Shown piece after piece: positions 1 to 5,053 of a DNA stretch of 5,053 nt. The notes beneath the pieces are model-generated. The model was not told the DNA's origin. It worked only from the letters and a program-made list of their open reading frames with translations, and made no database searches. This stretch comes from Acetobacteraceae bacterium (GTDB lineage Bacteria > Pseudomonadota > Alphaproteobacteria > Acetobacterales > Acetobacteraceae), in assembly GCA_003133265.1 (NCBI GenBank), contig PKWQ01000203.1, positions 591-5,643 of the forward strand, written 5' to 3'. How positions within the stretch are numbered: the first letter of the stretch is position 1; the number at the start of each line of letters is the position of its first letter. The position numbers and the translations under genes are program-made.

Positions 1-1070
1 AGGACATGGCGATGCAGCTGCTCGGCCGGCTGTTCGACCATGTGCTGACCGAGAACGGCCAGCGCGTCACCATCGTCGGCGCCACCTCCGGCGATACCGG
101 CTCGGCCGCCATCGAGGCCTTCGCCGGGCGCGACAGCGTCGATATCGTCATCCTGCATCCGCACAATCGCACCAGCGAGGTGCAGCGCCGGCAGATGACC
201 ACCGTGCTGGCGCCGAATGTGGGCAACATCGCCGTCGAGGGCACGTTCGACGACTGCCAGGATCTGGTAAAGGCGATGTTCGCCGACGCGCCGTTCCGCG
301 CCGAGCAGAATCTCTCCGCCGTCAACTCCATCAACTGGGCGCGGATCGCCACGCAAATCCCCTATTACGTCGCCTCGGCGCTGGCGCTCGGCGCGCCGGA
401 CCGGGAGGTGGCGTTCAGCGTGCCGACGGGCAATTTCGGCAACGTCCTCGCCGCCTGGGCGGCGCGGCGGATCGGGTTGCCGGTGGCGCGGCTGAGCATC
501 GGCTCCAACCGCAACGACATCCTGACCCGGTTCTTGTCGTCCAACGACATGTCGATGCGCGCCGTGGAGCCCAGCCTGTCGCCCAGCATGGACATCCAGG
601 TCAGCTCCAATTTCGAGCGGCTGCTGTTCGAGCTGCTGAACCGCGACGGCGACGCCACCCGGACGGCGATGGAGGATTTCCGCTCCACCGGGCGCATGGC
701 GGTCCCCGACGCCGCCTGGCATCGGGTACGCACCCTGTTCCGCGGCTTCGCGCTCGACGATCCCGGCACCGAGGCGGAAATCCGCCGGTTGCGGGACGTC
801 TGCGGCTATCTTGCCGATCCGCACACCGCCGTCGGCATCGCCGCCGCCCGTGCCAATGCGGTGGAGCGCGGCATCCCCATGATCGCCATGGCCACGGCGC
901 ATCCGGCGAAATTCCCCGACGCCATGGAAAGCGCCACCGGCACCCGCCCCGCATTGCCGTTGCGCATGGCGGACCTATATCAGCGGACCGAACGCTTCAC
1001 TGTCGCGCCCAACGATCTCGCCGCCGTCCAGGCGCTGGTGCGCGCCTCCGTCAGAAAGAACGCCGCATGA
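1..1070 (+). CDS. thrC: Threonine synthase, 5' end cut off by the window
   Basis: This PLP-dependent cytoplasmic enzyme converts O-phosphohomoserine and water to threonine and phosphate, the last step of threonine synthesis. The open frame runs from the first base, so the Met at position 6 is internal. Counting from that Met, visible family motifs are TSGDTGS (residues 27-33), NSINWARI (107-114), VPTGNFGN (139-146, PLP-phosphate loop type), then SMDIQVSSNFERLLFE, DPHTAVGIAAA and AHPAKFPDAM near the C-terminus. Upstream in frame is Asp (bases 3-5), preceded by a split codon ending AG. In the family this is the FKD(M/V)AMQ site, so the missing codon is probably AAG for the PLP Schiff-base lysine (inference). 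The visible 354-355 residues plus about 110 missing ones fit the usual length of about 460. The stop overlaps the start of the next gene (ATGA), implying a shared transcript. Identification is secure; the true start is outside the window. Confidence 0.97.
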   Translation, partial: DMAMQLLGRLFDHVLTENGQRVTIVGATSGDTGSAAIEAFAGRDSVDIVILHPHNRTSEVQRRQMTTVLAPNVGNIAVEGTFDDCQDLVKAMFADAPFRAEQNLSAVNSINWARIATQIPYYVASALALGAPDREVAFSVPTGNFGNVLAAWAARRIGLPVARLSIGSNRNDILTRFLSSNDMSMRAVEPSLSPSMDIQVSSNFERLLFELLNRDGDATRTAMEDFRSTGRMAVPDAAWHRVRTLFRGFALDDPGTEAEIRRLRDVCGYLADPHTAVGIAAARANAVERGIPMIAMATAHPAKFPDAMESATGTRPALPLRMADLYQRTERFTVAPNDLAAVQALVRASVRKNAA

Positions 1071-2350
1071 GCAAATCCGCCGCGAATGGCGAGCCGATCC
1101 AACTGACCCGTTTGCCGTCCGGCCTGACCGTGGTCACCGAACGCATGGAGCGGGTCGAGACCGTCTCGTTCGGCGCCTATGTCGCCAGCGGCGCGCGCCA
1201 CGAGCTGGAGTCCGAGAACGGCGTCTCGCACTTCCTGGAACACATGGCCTTCAAGGGCACCGAACGGCGCAGCGCGGCGGCCATCGCCGAGGAGATCGAG
1301 GCGGTGGGCGGGCACATCAACGCCTACACCGCGCGCGAGCAGACCGCGTACTACGTGAAGGTGCTGAAGGAAGACACGACGCTGGCGGTCGACATCATCG
1401 GCGACATCCTGACCCATTCCAGCTTCGATCCCGAGGAGCTGGAGCGCGAGCGCGGCGTGATCCTGCAAGAGATCGGCCAGGCCAACGACACGCCGGACGA
1501 CATCATTTTCGACCGCTTCCAGGAAGCCGCCTTCCCGAGCCAGCCGATGGGCCGGCCCGTGCTCGGCACCGAGGAAGGCATCCGCTCGATGCCGCGCGCC
1601 ACGCTGATGAACTATATGCGCCGCCACTACGCCGCCTCGAACGTGGTGATCGCCGCCGCCGGGGCGCTGGAGCATCAGCGCATCGTCGATCTCGCCCAGG
1701 CGCATTTCGCCGATCTGCCCGCCGATCCCGCGCCCCAGGCCGTGGCCGGCGCCTACCACGGCGGGGAGTTCCGCGAGGCGCGCGATCTGGATCAGGTCCA
1801 TATCGTGCTCGGCTTCCCCGCCGTCGGCTATTCCGATCCGGACTACTACCCGATCCTGCTGCTCTCCACCCTGCTCGGCGGCGGCATGTCCTCGCGGCTG
1901 TTCCAGGAGATCCGGGAGAAGCGCGGGCTGGTCTATTCGATCTATTCCTTCGCCCAGCCCTACATGGATGGCGGGCTGTTCGGCGTCTATGCCGGCACCG
2001 GAGAGAGCGAGGCGGAGGAACTGATCCCCGTCACCCTGGACGAACTGCGCAAGGTGCAGGTGGCGGTGACCGAGGTGGAACTGGCCCGCGCCCGCGCCCA
2101 GGTGAAGGCGAGCCTGCTGATGTCGCTGGAGAGCACCGGCAGCCGCTGCGAACAGCTCGCCCGGCAGTTGCAGGTGCATGGCCGCGTGGTGCCGACGGCG
2201 GAGACGGTGGCGAAGCTGACCGCCGTCACCACCGAGGACGTGGTCCGCGCCGCCGCCCGGCTGTTCCGCGCCGCGCCGACGCTGGCAACGATGGGCCCCG
2301 CTACCCGCGTACCCGACCTGTCGGCGATCGTCGGGCAGTTGGCGGGGTAA
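1067..2350 (+). CDS. M16B family zinc peptidase (MPP-like, pitrilysin superfamily)
   Basis: This 427-residue protein is a predicted metallopeptidase related to the beta subunit of the mitochondrial processing peptidase. The inverted zinc motif HFLEH lies at residues 55-59 (H55 and H59 as ligands, E58 as catalytic base). The third ligand is predicted to be E135 in VILQEI, with the supporting acidic residue E128 seven positions earlier, the spacing expected for M16. The second, inactive M16 half contains GGGMSSRLFQEIREKRGLVY (residues 271-290), the usual C-terminal signature. The length matches single-chain bacterial M16B proteins, which typically act as homodimers. No signal peptide is visible, so a cytoplasmic location is likely. 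The ATG overlaps the thrC stop by four bases; only a weak purine-rich stretch (AGAAAGAA, 1053-1060) precedes it, so translation probably couples to thrC. The natural substrate is unknown; bacterial relatives are proposed to degrade peptides. No functional link to threonine synthesis is evident. Confidence 0.93.
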   Translation: MSKSAANGEPIQLTRLPSGLTVVTERMERVETVSFGAYVASGARHELESENGVSHFLEHMAFKGTERRSAAAIAEEIEAVGGHINAYTAREQTAYYVKVLKEDTTLAVDIIGDILTHSSFDPEELERERGVILQEIGQANDTPDDIIFDRFQEAAFPSQPMGRPVLGTEEGIRSMPRATLMNYMRRHYAASNVVIAAAGALEHQRIVDLAQAHFADLPADPAPQAVAGAYHGGEFREARDLDQVHIVLGFPAVGYSDPDYYPILLLSTLLGGGMSSRLFQEIREKRGLVYSIYSFAQPYMDGGLFGVYAGTGESEAEELIPVTLDELRKVQVAVTEVELARARAQVKASLLMSLESTGSRCEQLARQLQVHGRVVPTAETVAKLTAVTTEDVVRAAARLFRAAPTLATMGPATRVPDLSAIVGQLAG

Positions 2351-2354
2351 GATA

Positions 2355-2383
2355 TTGCCGTGCATGGTTGTATGGACTAAGCT
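2355..2383 (+). promoter_or_regulatory. Candidate sigma-70 promoter for the toxin-antitoxin pair
   Basis: TTGCCG (2355-2360, four of six matches to TTGACA) lies 17 bases before TAAGCT (2378-2383, three of six matches to TATAAT). The 60-bp gap it occupies is clearly AT-richer than the flanking genes, as expected for a promoter. The -10 is poor, so this is a candidate only. A transcript would start near 2390 and give a short leader before the antitoxin ATG at 2411. Read-through from the thrC-M16 unit is the alternative, since no terminator is visible in the gap. Confidence 0.35.
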
Positions 2384-2386
2384 TAG
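2377..2386. promoter_or_regulatory. Perfect 10-bp palindrome CTAAGCTTAG, candidate autoregulatory operator
   Basis: CTAAGCTTAG is its own reverse complement and overlaps the candidate -10 hexamer of the toxin-antitoxin promoter. Phd/YefM antitoxins are known to bind short palindromes in their own promoters and repress with help from the toxin, so position and symmetry fit an operator. Further TTAG-like half sites follow (CTAGG at 2387-2391, TTTAG at 2392-2396), which could form a second, imperfect site. Binding is inferred, not shown. Confidence 0.35.
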
Positions 2387-2410
2387 CTAGGTTTAGAGAA
2401 AGCCAGTGCC

Positions 2411-2647
2411 ATGGAAACCATCAACATCCACGCCGCCAAGACCCAGCTTTCCCGTCTGCTCGATGCGGTCGCGGCGGGGGAAGAGGTGGTCATCGCCAAG
2501 GCCGGAAAGCCGGTGGCCCGTCTGGTCCCGATCGGCCAGGAGCCGAAGCCGCGCCAGCTTGGCCTGCTTGCCGGCAAGATCCATGTTCCCGAGAATTTCG
2601 ATGAGCCGCTGCCCGAGGAGATACTGGCCGAGTTCGAAGGGCGCTGA
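2411..2647 (+). CDS. Type II antitoxin, Phd/YefM (prevent-host-death) family
   Basis: This 78-residue protein is the DNA-binding, toxin-neutralising partner of the PIN-domain gene that follows. The N-terminal half (about residues 3-41) carries the typical Phd/YefM pattern INIHAAKTQLSRLLDAV, then a GEEVVIAKAGKPVARLVP stretch, which forms the dimerisation and operator-binding fold in this family. The C-terminal part (about 50-78, VPENFDEPLPEEILAEFEG) is acidic and resembles the toxin-wrapping tail of antitoxins that pair with PIN toxins. The ATG at 2411 is preceded by the purine-rich AGAGAAAG (2395-2402) at eight bases, and the conserved domain begins at once, so the start is well supported. 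Its stop overlaps the toxin start by one base (TGATG), the usual antitoxin-first order. Autorepression at the upstream palindrome is likely by family analogy. Which toxin it neutralises is inferred from adjacency. Confidence 0.92.
   Translation: METINIHAAKTQLSRLLDAVAAGEEVVIAKAGKPVARLVPIGQEPKPRQLGLLAGKIHVPENFDEPLPEEILAEFEGR
2636..2641 (+). promoter_or_regulatory. Ribosome binding site of the PIN toxin, inside the antitoxin gene
   Basis: GAAGGG lies five bases before the ATG at 2647 and inside the last codons of the antitoxin. It is a better Shine-Dalgarno match than the one before the antitoxin. It supports the start of the toxin at 2647 and suggests that toxin synthesis is driven both by coupling at TGATG and by its own site. 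Confidence 0.6.
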
Positions 2648-3033
2648 TGCGCCTCTTGCTCGACACGCATCTTCTGCTGTGGGCAATCGCCGACCCCGGG
2701 CGGCTGAGCGCCGAGGTGCGCGCGATCGTGCGCGATCCCGGCAACGAGGTGTTCTTCAGCGCCGCGAGCATATGGGAAATCGCGATCAAAAAGAGCCTCG
2801 CCCGGCTGGATTTCGATTTCGATCCGGAGCAGGTCGCAACGGCCGCACTGGAAACCGGCTTCGCCCAACTGCCGGTGCATTGGCAAGCGGCGTCCATGGT
2901 GGCCACTCTGCCGCCGCACCACCGTGATCCGTTCGATCGGCTCATCGTGGCGCAGGCCATCACTGGACCGCTTCGCCTGTTCACGGCGGACCAGATGCTG
3001 AGCCGGTATTCGGAACTGGTACAACTCGTCTGA
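2647..3033 (+). CDS. vapC: Type II toxin, PIN-domain ribonuclease (VapC family, Sll0205-like)
   Basis: This 128-residue protein is almost wholly a PIN domain, the Mg2+/Mn2+-dependent RNase fold of VapC toxins, which stop growth by cutting tRNA or rRNA. Expected acidic metal-site residues are visible: D6 in LLLDTHLLLWA, E44 in SAASIWEIAIK, D94 and D97 in HHRDPFDRLIVAQA, and D115 in FTADQML. The LPPHHRDPFDR block marks the COG3744/Sll0205-like subgroup, which commonly pairs with Phd-type antitoxins. All catalytic positions are present and the frame is intact, so an active toxin is predicted. It starts within the antitoxin stop (TGATG) with GAAGGG at a five-base spacing. A short GC-rich hairpin follows three bases after its stop. 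Base composition looks only slightly less GC-rich than the neighbours, so any horizontal arrival was from a similar genome or is old. The RNA target cannot be read from sequence. Confidence 0.93.
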   Translation: MRLLLDTHLLLWAIADPGRLSAEVRAIVRDPGNEVFFSAASIWEIAIKKSLARLDFDFDPEQVATAALETGFAQLPVHWQAASMVATLPPHHRDPFDRLIVAQAITGPLRLFTADQMLSRYSELVQLV

Positions 3034-3036
3034 CCT

Positions 3037-3051
3037 CGCGTGGTTCACGCG
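3037..3051 (+). other. Perfect short hairpin between the toxin and pmbA
   Basis: CGCGTG (3037-3042) and CACGCG (3046-3051) form a perfect 6-bp stem around the loop GTT, starting three bases after the toxin stop. There is no T-run after it, so it is not a standard intrinsic terminator. It could slow transcripts leaving the toxin gene or protect the 3' end of the toxin mRNA. It ends seven bases before the pmbA ribosome binding site. Chance is possible in such GC-rich DNA. Confidence 0.4.
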
Positions 3052-3058
3052 GCACACC

Positions 3059-3062
3059 AGGA
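3059..3062 (+). promoter_or_regulatory. Ribosome binding site that fixes the pmbA start
   Basis: AGGA sits seven bases before the ATG at 3070. This favours that ATG over the in-frame GTG at 3040, which lies inside the hairpin stem and has no Shine-Dalgarno-like sequence at a suitable distance. The extra ten residues from the GTG (starting MVHAAHQDIT) also do not resemble the family N-terminus, whereas MNSLDLVSDLIARARAAGAD does. Confidence 0.65.
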
Positions 3063-3069
3063 TATAACC

Positions 3070-4398
3070 ATGAACTCCCTTGATCTCGTCTCCGACCTCA
3101 TTGCCCGTGCCCGCGCAGCGGGGGCGGACGCGGCGGATGCGGTGCTGTTCTCCGGCGCCTCGCTCTCGGTGCAGCGCCGGCTGGGCGAGACCGAGCATGT
3201 GGAACGCGCGGAGGGCCGCGATCTCGGGTTGCGTGTCTTCGTCGGCCGGCACGCGGCCATCGTCTCGTCCAGCACCGTCGATCCGGCGGGGTTCGCCGCC
3301 CTGGCCGAGCGCGCCGTGGCGATGGCGCGCGTGGTGCCGGAAGACCCCTATGCCGGACTCGCCGACACCGCCGCCCCGCCCGAGGATGTGGCTCTCGACC
3401 TCGCCGATCCGGCCGAACCCGATGCCGCCGAACTGATCGCGCGCGCCGCCGCCGCCGAGGATGCCGCCCGCGCCGTGCCCGGCGTGACCAATTCCGAGGG
3501 CGCGGAGGCGGGCTATGGCCGCGCCGACGCCGTCCTGGTCACCTCCGCCGGCTTCGCCGGGCGCGCGGTACGCACCAGCCATTCGGTCTCCGCCAGCGTG
3601 ATCGCCGGCACCGGCACCGGGATGCAGCGCGACTACGACTATTGCAGCACCGTGCATCTGTCCGACCTCGACGATCCCGTCGCCATCGGCCGCTCCGCCG
3701 GAGAGCGCGCCGTCGCCCGGCTGAACCCGATCCGCCCGAAGACCGGCAGGCTGCCGGTGATCTACGATCCCCGTGTCGCCGGCGGTCTGGTCGGCCATTT
3801 CGCCAGTGCGATCAACGGCGCCTCCATCGCGCGCGGCACCAGCTTCCTCCGGGACAAGCTGGGCCAGCGCCTGTTCGCCGCCGGCATCGACATCCACGAC
3901 GACCCGCGCCGGGTTCGCGGCCTGCGCTCACGCATCTTCGACGGGGAGGGGACACCGACCCGCGCCCGCAAGCTGATCGAGGACGGGGTGCTGACCACCT
4001 GGCTGCTCGACAGCCGCTCCGCCCGCCAGCTTGGCCTGGTCTCCACCGGCCACGCCGCGCGCGGCACCTCCGGCCCGCCGTCGCCGTCGCCGACCAATCT
4101 CTACCTCGCTCCGGGCAAGCTGACGCCGGCCGAGCTGATGGCCGACATCAAGGAAGGCATCTACATCACCGAACTGATCGGCATGGGCATCAACGGCGTG
4201 ACCGGCGACTACAGCCGGGGCGCGGCCGGGTTCATGATCCGCGACGGCGTGCTGGCCGAACCGGTCGCCGAGATCACCATCGCCGGCAACCTGATCGAGA
4301 TGTTCGCCAACCTGACGCCGGCGAACGATCTGCGTTTTCGTCGCGGCACCGACGCGCCCAGCCTGCGCATCGAGGGCCTGACGATCGCCGGCTCCTGA
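3070..4398 (+). CDS. pmbA: TldD/PmbA family protein, PmbA (TldE) type
   Basis: This 442-residue protein is the PmbA/TldE partner of the TldD metalloprotease. In Escherichia coli the TldD-TldE heterodimer matures microcin B17 and has been linked to degradation of the CcdA antitoxin; it acts on unfolded peptides in the cytoplasm. The N-terminal domain shows the family pattern SLSVQRRLGETEHVERAEGR (residues 31-50) and LGLRVFVGRHAAIVSS (52-67). The C-terminal domain has VIYDPRVAGGLVGHFASAING (230-250), DGEGTPTRARKLIEDGVL (291-308), SGPPSPSPTN (334-343), NGVTGDYSRGAAGFMIRDG (375-393) and EITIAGNLIEMF (401-412). No HExxxH zinc motif is present, which separates PmbA from TldD, so it should need a TldD encoded elsewhere. 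Length is normal for the family. The start at 3070 rests on AGGA at seven bases and the N-terminal match; a longer GTG start at 3040 is disfavoured. No promoter of its own is evident in the 36-bp gap after the toxin. Confidence 0.94.
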   Translation: MNSLDLVSDLIARARAAGADAADAVLFSGASLSVQRRLGETEHVERAEGRDLGLRVFVGRHAAIVSSSTVDPAGFAALAERAVAMARVVPEDPYAGLADTAAPPEDVALDLADPAEPDAAELIARAAAAEDAARAVPGVTNSEGAEAGYGRADAVLVTSAGFAGRAVRTSHSVSASVIAGTGTGMQRDYDYCSTVHLSDLDDPVAIGRSAGERAVARLNPIRPKTGRLPVIYDPRVAGGLVGHFASAINGASIARGTSFLRDKLGQRLFAAGIDIHDDPRRVRGLRSRIFDGEGTPTRARKLIEDGVLTTWLLDSRSARQLGLVSTGHAARGTSGPPSPSPTNLYLAPGKLTPAELMADIKEGIYITELIGMGINGVTGDYSRGAAGFMIRDGVLAEPVAEITIAGNLIEMFANLTPANDLRFRRGTDAPSLRIEGLTIAGS

Positions 4399-4408
4399 AA
4401 ATCTTCTA

Positions 4409-4437
4409 TTGGCGATGTGTACCAGCGCCCATATACC
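4409..4437 (+). promoter_or_regulatory. Candidate sigma-70 promoter for the Tim44-like gene
   Basis: TTGGCG (4409-4414, four of six matches) is separated by 17 bases from TATACC (4432-4437, four of six matches). It starts 11 bases after the pmbA stop, in a short stretch that is AT-richer than the genes. Transcription would begin near 4444, giving a leader of about 20 bases before the ATG at 4467. The optimal spacing makes this the better of the two promoter candidates in the window, but it is unverified. Confidence 0.42.
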
Positions 4438-4466
4438 GGTGAACCGCATAGGGCGAACGAGAGATC

Positions 4467-5053
4467 ATGCACCGTAGTTCCTACCTGCTTGCCGCCGTTG
4501 CCGCGTTGGCGCTGGCGTTGGCCCCCAGCCTGGCGGATGCGCGCGCCGGCAGCAGCGGTTCCATAGGCAGCCGCGGCACCAACACCTATTCCGCGCCGCC
4601 GGCCACCAGCACCGCGCCCTATTCGGCCGCGCCAATGCAGCGCAGCCTGACCAGCCCGAGCACCCCCGCGCCGGGTGTCGGCACTCCGGGCATTGCGCCG
4701 CGGCCCTCGTTCATGTCCGGGATGATGGGCGGACTGCTGGGCGCCGGCCTGATCGGCATGATGTTCGGCGGCGGCATGTTCGGGCACGGTTTCGGCGGGT
4801 TCCTCGGGTTTCTGATACAGATAGCCCTGGTGGTCTGGCTGGTGCGCTTCCTGATCCGCAGATTCGTCCGCCCATCCATGCCAGCGACCGCCAGCGGCCC
4901 GGCGATGTTCGCCCCCATGGGTCCGGCACCACGGATGCTCTCTGGTGGCGGCGGCTCGGTCCAGACGCCCGTCGCCATCGTTCCCGCCGACTATCAGGCG
5001 TTCGAGCAGCTGCTGAAATCGATCCAGGCGGCCTGGAGCGTGCAGGACATCAA
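4467..5053 (+). CDS. Tim44-like domain protein with signal peptide, 3' end cut off by the window
   Basis: An ATG at 4467 opens a frame of 195 codons plus two bases with no stop before the window ends. Residues 1-25 form a signal peptide: MHRSSYLL, an Ala/Leu-rich core, then SLADARA, with cleavage likely after A25 or A27. A low-complexity Ser/Thr/Pro/Ala linker follows (about 28-80), including NTYSAPPATSTAPYSAAPMQ. A glycine-rich hydrophobic stretch lies at about 85-115 and a clear membrane helix at about 112-130, ended by RFLIRRFVRP. After a second Gly/Pro/Met linker, PADYQAFEQLLKSIQAAWS (173-191) looks like the start of a Tim44-like domain, as in alphaproteobacterial Tim44-domain proteins. 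The basic residues after the helix suggest that the Tim44 part is cytoplasmic if the helix exits inward, but topology is uncertain. Upstream purines GAGAG (4459-4463) sit close to the ATG. Function in bacteria is poorly known; mitochondrial Tim44 tethers Hsp70 to the import channel. About 100 or more residues are probably missing. Confidence 0.85.
   Translation, partial: MHRSSYLLAAVAALALALAPSLADARAGSSGSIGSRGTNTYSAPPATSTAPYSAAPMQRSLTSPSTPAPGVGTPGIAPRPSFMSGMMGGLLGAGLIGMMFGGGMFGHGFGGFLGFLIQIALVVWLVRFLIRRFVRPSMPATASGPAMFAPMGPAPRMLSGGGGSVQTPVAIVPADYQAFEQLLKSIQAAWSVQDI

Noticed and set aside
980..2365. Long antisense open frame of about 460 codons opposite the M16 gene and the thrC end
   Set aside because: It mirrors a confidently identified gene, its product is His/Gly/Arg/Ala-rich with no recognisable domain, and such frames are common opposite high-GC coding DNA.
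2714..2741. Repeated GCGCGATC-like units within the toxin gene
   Set aside because: The two copies lie inside codons for the ordinary VRAIVRDPG stretch and do not extend beyond it; codon bias explains them.
2406..2927. Overlapping + strand frame of 173 codons across the antitoxin and toxin
   Set aside because: It is out of frame with both well-supported genes and its Arg/Ser/Pro-rich translation is typical of a shifted reading of GC-rich genes.
3040..3069. GTG at 3040 as the start of pmbA
   Set aside because: It lies in a hairpin stem, lacks a ribosome binding site and adds ten residues unlike the family; ATG at 3070 has AGGA at seven bases.
2351..3069. Mobile-element boundaries around the toxin-antitoxin cassette
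   Set aside because: By eye, the two gaps (2351-2410 and 3034-3069) share no direct or inverted repeats, and no transposase or integrase fragment is present.
2383..3897. Antisense open frame of about 500 codons spanning the toxin-antitoxin pair and much of pmbA
   Set aside because: It crosses three identified genes and two gaps, has low-complexity His/Gly/Arg composition and no recognised motif. High GC removes stop codons from this frame.
4435..4446. CGGT-GA-ACCG inverted repeat upstream of the Tim44-like gene as a terminator or operator
   Set aside because: The stem is only four base pairs with a two-base loop and no T-run, which is expected by chance in GC-rich DNA.

Overview
The window is a strongly GC-rich chromosomal segment with very high G/C at third codon positions. 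The protein families suggest an alphaproteobacterium, possibly of the Rhodospirillales/Acetobacteraceae type. This placement rests on recognising the style of the threonine synthase, the MPP-like M16 peptidase, the PmbA homologue and a secreted-type Tim44-like protein. It was not tested by a search. All five complete or near-complete genes and the partial sixth lie on the + strand.

Layout: (1) Positions 1-1070 hold the C-terminal three quarters of threonine synthase (thrC); the window opens inside what should be the codon of the PLP-binding lysine. (2) Positions 1067-2350 hold an M16B zinc peptidase, overlapping thrC by ATGA and so probably cotranscribed with it. (3) Positions 2351-2410 form a short, AT-richer gap with a candidate promoter and a perfect 10-bp palindrome. 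(4) Positions 2411-3033 carry a two-gene toxin-antitoxin cassette: a Phd/YefM-type antitoxin, then a PIN-domain (VapC-type) toxin, joined by a TGATG overlap. (5) A small hairpin at 3037-3051 separates the toxin from (6) pmbA/tldE at 3070-4398. (7) A 68-bp gap with a candidate promoter leads to (8) a gene starting at 4467 and running off the end. It encodes a signal-peptide-bearing, glycine-rich membrane protein that enters a Tim44-like domain at the window edge.

How the genes work together: thrC and the M16 gene form one translationally coupled unit. The antitoxin and toxin form a second, self-contained unit that looks inserted between housekeeping genes. pmbA may be read through from the toxin gene or from an unseen promoter; it encodes the non-catalytic partner of the TldD metalloprotease. 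The Tim44-like gene probably has its own promoter. I see no RNA genes, CRISPR array, insertion sequence, attachment site or strong intrinsic terminator. The longest gene-free stretch is under 70 bp. Nothing here amounts to a clearly new system. The most notable points are the TA cassette beside a PmbA gene, its candidate operator, and relatives of two mitochondrial import components (MPP and Tim44) within 5 kb.
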